Positions 25,546 to 37,378 of a stretch of DNA of 64,000 nucleotides are shown here, piece by piece. Every line of letters starts with the position of its first letter. The stretch's first letter is position 1. The DNA is taken from NCBI GenBank assembly GCA_963682055.1, contig OY821743.1:37224567-37288566 (forward strand). The letters run 5' to 3'. The notes under the pieces were generated by a model. It was not told the DNA's origin. It saw only the letters and a list, made by a program, of their open reading frames with translations, and did no database searches. A program made the position numbers and the translations under genes. The stretch comes from Primula veris. Taxonomy: Eukaryota; Streptophyta; Magnoliopsida; Ericales; Primulaceae.

Positions 25546-28500
25546 GCAAACTTCTCGGTAAAACTCTCTCTAACTCGCCTTTGTAGCATGTTCAGATTTT
25601 ACTCCAAAACGACTCCAGCTCTAGATCTTTATATTTCTAGTGATAGTTTATTTTTTATCATAGTTTTTCTACTTTTCTGTTTGGATCTAAGTGATTTTGT
25701 CTAAACAAATTTAATAAATTTTGCAAAGATTTGTTGAATTTTATTCCTTGATTTTACTTGGATCGGAGAATTTTTATCACAAATTTGATTGACGTATGAA
25801 CTTGTTTTATGCATATCATTTATGTATATTGTAACTTTCTTATCCTTTTCCGGCTAGAGTTTGAGAATAAGCTCATGTAAATTGTTATCCTGGAAATTAG
25901 TTTTTAAATTCCTTTGCCTTGCTTTGGATAAAATTGAAGATGAAAGTAGTTTTGAGCTATTAGGGACGGTGTGTATATTATTTTTATATTTAAGTAATTT
26001 AATTAGTTAGATGTATATATTTATGTATGCATGTCTATATGCATGTATGGATAATGTTTTTTCCCTTTACCCTTTGGATCTGTTGGTTTTCACTGTTTTC
26101 AAATGAAAATATGTATTTATATGTCTGTTTTTACCCTCAGATATGTTGTAGACGTGTTAGAGCAGAATTTTCTGCATATATGTAGTCGTAGCTCTTAAAA
26201 TTAATTTAAAATATTTTTGCAGATCTTGTAACTTAATTACAAATGTATATACACGATTTTTACCTTTTTTCGTTTATGCCATTTTTGTGATCAAAACCGA
26301 ATTCAACCGAACCGATTGTTTTTAATTTATTCGGTTGGTATTTTACTCAAAACCCTAACCACGAACACCCACTGAGCCTAATAAGTGGCTAAATCATTTG
26401 AGAGAGAGACCAAAAAAATCCTAATTCGCTTCTGGGTGATCGGAAATTACATTCTCTCCCTCTCTCTAAAAACATACTCCTAATATATATATAGAGAGAC
26501 ATGGATTCATACAGAAGATCTACCCAACCAAATTCAAATAATAAGGTTAACTCCTAATATTTTTTAATGTCTTAGTTAAATAATACTCATTATTATTATT
26601 ATTATTATATATGTACAAATATCAATTACTATATGTTTTTTGCAATTATGGGAGATTTTTTCATTCTAGTCAAATGGAGAGGGGGTGATGTCCCGATCTC
26701 TGACAAAGAGTGAATTTCCCCCCAGATATTACATGTTTTCCTATTTTTATTAACTGCAACTTAACGAAGCCTTCATATTCTTCCTATCAAGATTCTGCTT
26801 TTAAAGCGAGATAATCTTATACTGTATTCTGGCACCTATTTTTCAAGTTTATTGTTGCTTTCCGCTCTTGGTTGTTTAAGTTTGTGTTATTTTAAAAATG
26901 ACAGGACATGCACAACAATTTCTTGGACTTTTTGCATATTCCATGAGAAGGTAGGTTCTGCTTGTGTCGCCGAGTTTTTTTATTTTTGCTTTTTAGGCTC
27001 TGTTTGACTCATAGTAAAATATTTTCTGAAAAGTAGGTTCTATGAGAAGGTATTTTCAGGGGGAAAAAGTTCATTTGGATTTTTATATACATTTTCTTTT
27101 AACGAATTTTATTAATTGTATATAAGGTTTGTTGGTTGCAACGTTTAAACTCAATAAGTTGCACTACATTGAGATGACTGGCTTAAAATATGGGTTTTTT
27201 AACATCTACCTTAAAAAGCTAGAGAATAAACTGGCTTATTTGGTAAAATCTGCACTGAAACAAGCCCCAATTTTTAGCCTATATTTAATAGTATTTATTA
27301 AAAGAAAATTTGGCACGTGCTAGATTACGTCTAAAAACTCAAAGTTGATTTCAAATCTTCGCTAGGGCAAAGTCTCAAATCTATAATTTCTCACCTTTTT
27401 CTTGGGCTGATGATACCCGTTTTGAGAACAAGTTGTCTTTCTCTTTCTTCAACAATTTGCATAAATTAGCATTCAAATGTATGTATAGGAATCCCCACGG
27501 ATTAGTTTGGAAACACTTCCCTGTTCCTGACCCAAACTTGTGAAATATCTTACTGTCACCCTCACAATGCTTGTTTCGGATAAAAAAGGGCTTCCCTTTG
27601 AATTCTTTTTCCTGACTGTTTGACGCATGTTATGTAGTATCATTTACTTTTTTAGTTGGACAACCAAATGCAGTCCAAATATTAGGATAACACTAAGTTG
27701 TAACCAAATGTTATCCAGATTTTGAGCAAAACAACAAAGCATTTGATGTGGCCAACCAAGAGTAGCTCTTCTTGTACGCAATAAAATACAAAACTCAGCT
27801 TAAAAGAAACAACCAACTAAGGCCTGAATAAACTAGAAGTTGCAACTGGATGAGGCCTGAATAAGCTTAAAGAATGAGGTTTGAATTAGCTGGTTGTTAA
27901 GTTTATACTTGATATATTATATGGTTGGTTGTAAAAGTTGATAAGCATTTAGCTGCAATAGACTTGTTTAGTTTTAGGTCATATTTGGAGAACATATAAT
28001 TTACAACTACACAAGCACAGCACTGATTTTTTTGATCTATTTGGGAATATACGTGATTTTCATGTTTTGTATTTTGAAAATAATAACTTTGTTGTCACAT
28101 TAGTATTGGTTTATCAATGTGAGACTTAGATACGATTATCAAGTTTCTGACGTGTAGAAGTGACCTATCTTTGATGGTATGTGTCTATCTATATATGTAG
28201 AATACCCCTTTTGTTATACTACTGTTTATAGTTTTTAGTACGAGGATTCTTTGATTTTACACACTTTTTAGGTTTTCATTTGGTTGTGTTCATAAGCCGT
28301 GGTCGAGTTTGTTAACTGTTTATGTAATTGGAGGTTTTTTGGTTTCGATGAGTTTGGATTGGCTTCTTAGAAACCCGAATAAAAGTCATGAATTAGGTAT
28401 TTCATTGTTTGTTTGGCTTGCGGTTAGTGCTTGTTTGGTTGAGTTTGGATTGGTCTTCAAAAATCTTATAAAAATGTCACTATTAAGACGATGGCGTAAG

Positions 28501-29541
28501 TGCACTCCATGTGCTCAGTGATTTGCCTGAGGAGTTTTGGTAGTTGGGCTATTTATTTTGTTTTTAGTCACTAAATTGAGATTCGTAAGCTCAAAATGGT
28601 AAGAGCGTTTGCACCAACATCGAGGTTCAAGAGTTTGATGGTTTGACACTTCGACTCCATCTGGATTTGTGGGAAGTTCGAACCGCCTTTTGTTATTGCT
28701 ATTTTGTTAATTGTGATTATGACCTACACGACATCTTAGCAAATTATCATGTTGACCTGGACGACATTAGCTGTTTACCTTTGTTCCCTTTCACCTCCAT
28801 ATGTTTTTGTTTATGATTATAGCTTCAATTTGTTTGATCTTTTGCGTGACCTAAAGGGTAAAAAATTAGATATTTTCCGAAGTAAATTAGTTTGTTAAAC
28901 TGTTTTAAGATATTATGTGTTGAGTTTCAATGGCTTTCTTAGAATTTATGGATACACCATTAGTTAGTTCGATCTGTTTTGGAGTAGTTGTGATTTTCAT
29001 GTTTATATTTTTCACTTATGCTATTTTAAAAGTTAAGTAGCATTCAGTTGTGATGGAGTTGGGAAGTTATTAGACCATTAACGAGAACCAGTAGCCAATT
29101 GAAACTATTTGGTGTTTTAGTTCTAATTTTTTGAATTTATGTTTATGATTTTTGAAATATTTTGGAAAAAAATGGGCGGGAGTCAACTTTTGTTGGTGAA
29201 ATAATTTAAATACAGTCAAAATGAAACACTCATGTTATTTTTTTCTCTGTCTTCCTCAGAATCCCAAATTAAACACACCTCCCTCTCTCTCTCTCTCACA
29301 CACACACAGAGAAGAATAGATACATACATCGTAAATATATATATATAATTTTTTTTTTTAGAGAGAGTGATGACCCATTGTTAAGGGGCTTATTTGCATA
29401 TCTTAATTTAAACACTTTTTCTTATTTAACAAAACAAAAATACAAAACTCACAGAGAAACATAGATACACACATATACATATATATATATGTATCTATAT
29501 ATATATATATAGAGAGAGAGAGAGGGAAAAAAGAGAGAGAG
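25546..29541 (+). other. Subtelomeric AT-rich DNA with unassigned exon-like pieces
   Basis: No complete gene is recognised. An ATG at 26502 opens a 15-codon exon-like stretch (MDSYRRSTQPNSNNK) ending at a GTTAAC donor, after a GA/TC-rich leader; a second piece at 26905-26950 (GHAQQFLGLFAYSMRR) ends at GTAGGT. A 70-codon hydrophobic frame at 28309-28521 follows an acceptor at 28272 but resembles nothing I know. 28580-28690 has tRNA-like box text. 29160-29540 is a GA/TA-rich leader of the PEX12 remnant. These may be further gene fragments. Confidence 0.35.
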
Positions 29542-32100
29542 ATGTTGTTCCAGGTGGGGGAGGAGTTTCGGGAACAAAGCCGACGTTTTTCGAGATGGCG
29601 CAATTACCTTCCAGTCTCAGAGCTGCTCTCACTTATTCCATTGGTGTATGTTCATTTTATTTTTATTTACTTTTCTAGTTTCTTATACTACATAGCAAAA
29701 AATACAAGTTGTTAATCCTTTTTTGAAATTAGTCAAATATAAGAAGAAATCGTTTGGTTACACCTTCATTAGCAAATAAGTATAGTTTTGGTGGAGATGA
29801 ATTATTTAAGTAGTAGTAATTGTAAGTGTTATAGGCGCATCCAGTAGAAATTGGAAAAGCTTATTTCTTTCTGTTGGTAATAGTGACAATTAGTTAGTAC
29901 TTAGTACTAGTGTAAATACAGAAACAAAAAATGTAAAACAAGTGTTGAATTCTAGTAGTCTACACTTTTATTTCTTTCATCAAATTTTCAGATATCAAAT
30001 ATTGTAGCATACTGTGTGGGTTTCTGATTGTTGTGGGGATTATTAAGCTCACCCCTTTTAGTTTATTAGAATTCTTTGTTTCAGTTTGGGCTAAAGATAG
30101 TTTATGTCCGAATTTCAGCTAGGTAGTAATTTGTGTCAATTATTGACTTTATGATATTATGATTTCTTGTTTGGGCAGAAACCAGCTTTTGTTGGGTGTG
30201 TATCTCTCAAATTTAAATTATGTGTCTTTTATCCCAAAATTACCTCTTTTACTTTTTGATCAATATCTCAAATTTTAATTTTGTAGCATACTGGGGATTA
30301 AGTTCAGCCCTTTTAGTTTATTATAATTCTTCTATTCAGTTTGTGCTAAAGATAGTTACCTTGGGAAGTTCATCTAGTTAGTAATTTTTTACACTTATTT
30401 AGAAGATTTTTGTGATATTTGGCTTGTAGTGGGGATTATTAATTAGTTCCTTTAACCCCTTGTTTTTGTTTGGGCTGAAAACAGATTTTGTGTGTGTTTT
30501 TATCTCAAATTTAAACTCGGTGTCTAACTGTGTGAATTTAGGATTTTTGTGGGGGATATATTCATTTCTTTTGATTTCTTAGAATTCCTCGTTTTGTTTG
30601 GGTTGGAAAGAGTTTTCTTGTCTTAGTTTATTTCGTGCCCAAATGTGTGAATTTGGGATTTTGTGGGGTTTAAATTTAACCCTTGTAATTTCTTAGGATT
30701 CGTTGGTTTTGTTTGGGCTGAAAAGAGTTTTCGTGTGTGCTTATCTCAAATTTAAATTCCGTGCCTAACTGTGTGAATTTGGGGTTTGTGTGGGGATTAA
30801 ATTTAATCCTTTTAGTTCTTTAGAATTCCTTGTTTTAGTTTGGGCTGAAAAATTAGGGCTTGAATCCTTACTTGAGGAACTTATTTTCTCTCTGAATATA
30901 TAACAAAAGATTTCGTTTATGTGCAACTGTGCAAGGAAAGTGAGTAGTGGACCCAACAAAACTAACTGATGTAATTTGTCGTTGCCATAATGCAAATAAT
31001 TTGGTTGCAGCTATAAAGTCAAAAGGTGGATATTTTGGGGTTAAGTTTTGTCTAGGTTCATGTAGCTTACAGTTTCTAGATTTTTCAGGCCAGAAAACGA
31101 GAAAAACTCTTGGGTTTAAAGCTGATCAACCATATGCAGTCCAACTTTTAAACAAAACTAAAAGGTCTGGGCTTAAAACATATGGCCAAAATAAGCCTCA
31201 ATGAGAAATTATATGCCACAACATTGTATTGATCTTGCGTCTGGTGCTGCTTCTAAGAATCTTATTTGTAATCATCTTTCATTTGCATAAAACTTGCTGT
31301 CATTTAATGCAGGTATTGGCTCTAAGAAGACCTATTCTGCACAAGGTGTTAGACTACGAGGATGAGTTCTTTGCCTTGCTCATGCTTGTTCTTGAAGCTC
31401 ACAGCTTAAGAATTACAGGTCCCTCTTTTTCACTCTCTAATTACATCATACCATATATATGTTTTCAAAATGAATAATATGTAACCACACATCCCCCATA
31501 TTATAGTACTAGAGATCAGAAGATAATTGGTTACAAAAGCCGATTTTAGATGAGATTTTAATAAAATAGTAACTTGTTTGCTCGTTAGTTCTTTTTGTAA
31601 GTCAAGTCTCTACAATCTCTTGCCTATATAATTATTACTTTTTATATAGCATCACTACAGGAAGGGTACAAAATCATGTAATTTTGAAATGGATGCCAAA
31701 AATAATTGAAGGGATTGCCGAAATACTCATTTTTTAATTTATGTATAAAACACCAGGAAAATAATTTTATTGTAAATTGTGGGGTTACCGTGACAATTCC
31801 CAGTCAGATAAGGGCTCCGCCCCTGACAGTATGCATGTATACCAAACAGTAGTACACATTTAGATCTATAGAGGCTTAAAAGGTAGTATATTTTTAAATA
31901 AATGTACTGTTTTTCTCGTCTAGATGCTTCGTTTACTGAGTCTTTATATGGCTTGCGGAGAAGAGCAGTCAATATTAGATTACAAAAAGAAAATGTTCAT
32001 CCAGATTCTGGTGATACTGTTTGCTATTCAGGGTTGGAAAAGCGCCAAAAAGTTCCATCGGTAGCATTTCTGGTACGGTTTGCACTGATAATCTATGATG

Positions 32101-32457
32101 GGCTAATTTCATTCTTGTACACTAACGAATAATGAGATAGTGATTTTGTACATAAAGCTACCAAAATCAGCAACTAGTACACCGATGTTACTTTCTGGAA
32201 GATTGAGCATGATTAGTATACTGAATAAAAGAAAATTGTAGATTGGAATACTATTCAGATACGAAAATAATATATGTACACTATTGTATTGAGTATTGTA
32301 ATTTTCAATACTGTACACTATGCGATCACTTTTTCCTGTTTTAGTCCCCGGCTTTTTGTTTTTCTCTTTGCAAGTTTGGATAGTAATAAAATTCTGTTAA
32401 GTTGGGGAACAAAATCGGAAAACCATGATATATTGGTATGAGAAACTGCAATTAACC
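32101..32457. mobile_element. MITE-like element, same family as the one at 12561
   Basis: The left end GGCTAATTTCATTCTTGTAC and the reverse complement of the right end (GGTTAATTGCAGTTTCTCAT) are imperfect inverted repeats resembling the ends of the 12561-12896 element. Interior phrases such as TGGGGAACAAAATCGGAAAA are also shared in style. It sits in an intron of the PEX12 remnant. No coding capacity. Confidence 0.45.
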
Positions 32458-33839
32458 ATAACTGTAGATAAGCTGTGAAATTTGGGTCCGGGGTCGTCTC
32501 TTGGTCAAAATTAAGTATTCTGTGTATAAAAGAAAAATATTACTCTTGCTAGAAATTCAGCTTATGTATGGGGACACATGTCTAATGGAAAAAAAGAGCT
32601 TTGGTGTGATTAAGTGATGTAAAGACTAGTACGTACTTGACATCCTATGATTATGCTTTTAAGTTCTCCAGCATTACCAACTTCATGTTTCTGTTCTTAG
32701 AAATGCATTCATTTTAAGATACTATATGTGATAACATCACAGTCTTGATCGGTTTAGTATAAGTAGTAATCTTCAGGGTTTATTCAGGTTTTGTACCCTC
32801 TTATACCAGCTAAATAAAGTTGAATGCCCTGTGCTATGAATACATTAAGATACTCTTTTGTCACTTTAGTGCTTTTCCATCCAGTTAGTTAATGGCAGGT
32901 TACTAAAGTGACAATATTACTATAGTGTAGGGAGAGTTTTAAGGATAAAAGAACAAGTTGGGTCAAGTAACAGAACATGCACAATATTACATCCAATTAT
33001 TTAACAGGTATTTTATTCACAAATAAGTGGAGCACGAAGTTTGAAATTAATATTTTTGTAGAGGGTACGAGACCTTAGTACACCTGAATACATGTACAGT
33101 TAAAAATCAGGGTGTCATGTTGATGACTTGCCTGCTTATTAGCATGAGTAATTGTATCAAAATTCCTCAAAAAGAGAGTTTGTAAAGAACATTTGATCTC
33201 TCATTTTTCATATTTTTCTTTGTTATATGTCCCTTTTTAAAATGCCTTTGGTTTTTGATTTGCCTTAGAGGATTTAATTCTGCAGGTTGTTATACCATAC
33301 TACCGTTCAAAACTGAATTCAGTTTATAATAAGGAAAAAGAAGCAAGACTTCGAGCTAGTTTGTGGGGAGACGAAGAAAGTGAAATATTTGGTGACGGTG
33401 ACGAGTATCGTGATGATAGAGAGAGATCCTCTTGTTTCAACTAGCAGTTCAGACACCGAGGGTTCGTTTGGGACACATTTTACGAGAAGGACCCAGAAAC
33501 TCATAGGCTCTTGTTACCCGCTATTACATGTGGGAAATGAAGGTGCATTATCAATCTGTTTTTTTTTTTGTCTTTTACTGGAGTAATGGAGGAGCAACAG
33601 AATATTAAATGATCGAGTTCCATGATCGACAAATTTCAGTCTGGATATTAAGTAAATCTTGTTTTTCAATTTGTCAAACCGTTGTATCAAAAAACTGCAG
33701 TTTTGATTTAAATCAAGTTTATATAGATATAGTAGATTTAATGATTTTAGTCTCCTCACTGAAAAATAATAGTTCGAAAACTTAGCCTTTTTTTATTAGT
33801 GAAGCCATTGCATCTGAAAGTCGCAGCTTAACACCTATT

Positions 33840-34021
33840 TAAAGGGCAAACCCGGTGCTAAAGCTCCCGCTATGCACGGGGTTCGGGTAGGGGTCAGGCC
33901 ACTTTGGGCCTAATGTAGGCAGCATTCCCTTGCGTTTCTGCAGGAGGCTGCTTCCACGACTTGAACCCGTTACCTCCAAGTCACAAGACAGCAACTTTAC
34001 TGTTGGGTCAAGGCTCGCCCT
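33840..34021 (-). mobile_element. Au-type SINE, minus orientation, with target duplication
   Basis: Read on the minus strand it has the tRNA-derived head (GAGGGCGAGCCTTGACCCAA, GACTTGGAGGTAACGGGTTC box B) and the diagnostic Au tail region (TGCATAGCGGGAGCTTTAGC then ACCGGGTTTGCCC). A 16-bp target duplication with one mismatch flanks it: CAGCTTAACACCTATT at 33824-33839 and CAGCTTAACACCTACT at 34022-34037. The copy is near full length (about 182 bp). Confidence 0.9.
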
Positions 34022-34050
34022 CAGCTTAACACCTACTTGTTACGAATAAA

Positions 34051-34189
34051 GGGCGGCCTTGGAGCAACGGTAAAGTTGCTGCCATATGACCTGGAGGTCA
34101 CAGCTTCGAGTCGTGGTAGTAGCCTGATGCAGAAATGCAAGCCCATCCCCTTCCCGGTCCCTGCACAGCTTTAGCACCGGGTTTGCCTT
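34051..34189 (+). mobile_element. Au-type SINE, plus orientation, internally deleted
   Basis: It starts GGGCGGCCTTGGAGCAACGG (tRNA-like head, box A), then GACCTGGAGGTCACAGCTTCG (box B region), CAGAAATGCAAG and the tail GCTTTAGCACCGGGTTTGCC. It lacks about 40 bp of the central region present in the neighbour. It lies 29 bp from the minus-strand SINE, in a head-to-head inverted arrangement, inside an intron of the PEX12 remnant. No clear target duplication was seen. Confidence 0.88.
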
Positions 34190-35105
34190 GGCCCTATTGG
34201 GTCTCAAATTTGACATAATAGTCTATTAGTCTTGATTTTCGAAGGTCGCCTTTTTATTTAGTGACACCACAGAACCAAAAGTTGTAATTTAATATCACAT
34301 TTTTGTTTCCTTTTCTTTTATCGACTGTGCTACCATCCTTCAATTTTTTTTTCTCTCTCTTACTTTCCTCTTTATTAGTGAAATCATTGTAAAGTTTAAA
34401 AACCACATTATTTTTTTCTCTCCTCTTTTCTCCTTTTTTGTCTATGCGATTGATCCATTTAGCCTCTACGTTTTCCTTTTCCCCATCTGTTGACTTTGTC
34501 GCAGGGATTATTAATTTGTTTGGTTTTTATGATGGTTCAGGATTTACTTTTGCTTATCAGCTGTTGTATTTATTGGATGCAACCGGTTTCTTTTCACCTG
34601 GACTACATGCTATTGGGGTCCAAGTTTGTCGAGCTACCAGGCAAGAGCTGGTATGTATTTACTTTAGCTTTACTTTTCTGAGGAATTTCAAGTTCTATCA
34701 ATCTGGTATCAGTGTCTAAAGGAAACTCAATTTTCTCAGAATGTTTGTGGCAATCCACTTGAAACGATAGTCTAGTAAGTTTTGGGTTATGGGTTTCTTC
34801 CTCCAGAAAAGTAAAGTTGGTCCTTAGATGTCATCTGTGTGTATTTGTATTTGAAATTAATTTAGCCTTTGGTGTATAATAAGCCTCCATCTTCCTTCTA
34901 TGATGCCTTTTACTGGGAAATGTATTAGAATCTAACAATTTGCATAACTATTTATTATCAGTATATTTAAGGTTGTAGCTTATAGAGGTCATATGTTATG
35001 AAGATGACATTTTTGACAAGCCTTAATACATAGGTGGAATTTTAATATGTAGAACTTTTTGACATGGTTGATACCCTTGATAAACCCCTTTCTTTTTGAA
35101 TATAG

Positions 35106-36642
35106 GGGTCGAAAAAGAGCCTGCGTGACTTACTGTATCACTTATATACGGAGCTGTATCACAAAGCATTCTCCTCATTAGAAGGTTCTCATGCTGGGAC
35201 GTATTTTGGGTGATATTGACACATCTTTTTTTTTTTTTTTTTCTGCATTTGAGTCTTGGCTTGTGGCAGAGCATTTCAAGGTTAGAGATTTTCTGTTTTG
35301 CAGTGTTGCTGAATTATTTGTTTACTGATAGTGTTAACCTGCTCAGTACATATTTCCTTTTCTGGAGGGGTAATGTAACTTTAGCAAGAGTTCCTAATCC
35401 TTACCTTCCCATATTATTGAAATTTAGCATACTAACCTATCTAAATTTACAAGCATGCAAAAGATCGGTTTTAGCATCGGTGTACCATTTGTCTAAATTT
35501 GTGTATATTACATACTAAGCTGTTAAAAGAGAATATTTTCTTATTTGAATATGGAGTTTGAAATTAAACATCTCATTTTGATAAATGTCGTCGCAGACTT
35601 TTTTTCTTCTTGTTCAGAGAGGGTTTGAGTCACAATGGCAGTCGTTGACATTCTCAAAAGCAATATTTCTGAGTAACGGTTTATTTGCTATCATATCTGG
35701 CTTGTTTGGGAACATGCTTGTTGATAGCTTGAGTCTCGGTCCTGTGGCTCCTTTTGACGTTGCTGCTTGTTTTCTCGCTATTGGAATGGCTGTTATTCTA
35801 TCGTCGTGTAGTGAGAATTTTGGAGACCCCTCGGAAAATAAGGACTTGCTTACTCAAGTCAAGGGTGCTGCTATAGCTATTGCTTCAGGTTGGTGAAGTA
35901 AAAATAAATTGTGTATTGTTTCAGGTTGCTAGACAATGTTGTCTTCTGGTATGTTATTACATAATAATATTGTCATTATGTCTATATTGACATGTGATGC
36001 TATGCTAACAAGGGTTAGTTACAGCTATGTAAAGTCTCAAATGATTTCAATTTTGTATTACCACCTAAAAGAGTAGGGATTAATATACCAATGCTTCATA
36101 TCATGCTTTTTAGTACTCTTATTTAACCATATAAGATAGGGTACTTAATACTTAGGAAACCAATATATTTTCGGTCCTGTTCTGTCATTTTTTTTTTACA
36201 TTTATGTTAGGTTTGGGTAGTAATTGACAGCTTCTGTTGGATGGTTTACTATCAAAACATGTGATTATAAGTTAATATACGGGTTTATATTAACCTGCTA
36301 ATATTTCGCACTTGCTACAGTACCTGAGAAGCATGACTGCTTTTAGTAATATCACGTTGTTGATTCTTTCCAATTGTTGAATCGTGTTTGTAAATTTATT
36401 TTTCCTTTTCGTTTTTTGAAATTCTCTTGTATGAAATTATTCTGTATAATTTAATTTTGAATTCTAATACTTTATATTATGCGATTCAGATGAGAAGATT
36501 GCCTTGTTGGGTGCAATACAATCCCTTTTCGAAGGTTTTGTACACGTTTGTGTTCATGTGGGCCCCAACATTGAGCCCAAATGAGGAGGATATTCCCCAT
36601 GGATTTATTTTTTTAGTTCTTTATTTGGAGACTTTAAAAGAG
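35106..36642 (+). pseudogene. MFS transporter (DUF791, molybdate-anion transporter-like) fragment
   Basis: Exon pieces at 35106-35280, 35618-35888 and 36490-36642 match the plant MFS family related to the molybdate transporter MOT2/MFSD5: GRKRACVTYCITYI, KVLMLGRILG, FSAFESWLVAEHFK, RGFESQWQSLTFSKAIF, SLGPVAPFDVAACFLAIGMA, DEKIALLGAIQSLFEG and YTFVFMWAPTLSPNEEDIPH. The breaks are clear: TAG replaces the Tyr codon before KVLML (about 35190), an expanded T18 run at 35226 shifts frame before FSAFESW, and another shift follows LFEG. The first third (N-terminal helices) and the last third are absent. The middle exon is fully open. It abuts the truncated PEX12 remnant in the same orientation. Confidence 0.87.
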
Positions 36643-37378
36643 GTGAGTGATGCTGCACCTTTCGAAATTTATTTGTGTAAATAAATGTTCATTGTAAATG
36701 TGTATACCCTCTTTAATATATGTACAACATTCGACTTTAGAGTAATAAAAAAAACGCCTTTATCTGCCATTTGTATTGTGCAAATAAAGTGTTTTACTTC
36801 ATGATAGCAGCAACACTTGGTTTCCCCTTGTTTGTTAAGTATAATATTTCAGTATATTTTATTGTGAAATGGTTAGCTTTTAATCTCAGTTTATTTCGTT
36901 TGTCCTACTATTTTTTTAACATCAAATAAGAAAACTTATTTACTTAAATGTCACAAGCATATAATGATACAAGTCAACGTATTGATATCCCCCACACGTT
37001 AATCTAAACTGCAATTACACGTTATGCTTGTTTAGTTAAAAACTTAAATCAATCAAGTCCTTAGAATTAAGAAGTGAAGAACATCGTCGTTATGTGCTTG
37101 TTTGGTTTGCGATTGGGAAAAGGTCTTACGTCGTTCAATATTCAAAGGTTTCAGGCTTATTTAAGTCAAAATAGCCAAACTGGTTTCTTTGAAACATGAT
37201 GCGAACCAACAAAGCATACCTTAGTTGCTACATTGGTGATCATAAAAACATAAATACTGCGAGTTCGTGAGTCAAGTACATCCAAAATGTTCAGAATACC
37301 GAAACTTCATACAAAAATTAAGTATTACAAGTTAGATAAATGGACAATAATTACTAGTTTCTAAGAGGGGAAAGGCAA
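36643..37378. other. AT-rich spacer before the telomere-like satellite
   Basis: No gene, known repeat or structured element was recognised. The composition becomes A-rich toward 37.37 kb, where the CCCTAA-like satellite begins abruptly after AGAACAAAAACAATAAAACC. Confidence 0.5.

Larger units (their letters stand above)
29542..34650 (+). pseudogene. PEX12: PEX12 5' half, frameshifted and truncated
   Basis: Peroxin 12 is a peroxisomal membrane RING E3 component needed for PEX5 recycling. Visible exons: 29542-29645, 31313-31418, 31923-32071, 33286-33542 and 34541-34650. They encode the N-terminal membrane region: LRAALTYSIG, VLALRRPILHKVLDYEDEFF, ASFTESLYGLRRR, YSGLEKRQKVPSV, YNKEKEARLRASLWG and TFAYQLLYLLDATGFFSPGL. 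The start MLFQVGEE is out of frame with the following GTKPTFFEMAQL because of a short insertion; ATG at 29595 restores frame but drops the conserved start. A +1 shift at about 33400-33430 separates SLWGDEESEIFGDGDEY from the RTQKLIGSCYP part. After RQEL the C-terminal half with the RING domain is missing; the next coding text belongs to a transporter. Two frameshifts plus loss of RING argue for a dead copy. Confidence 0.85.
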
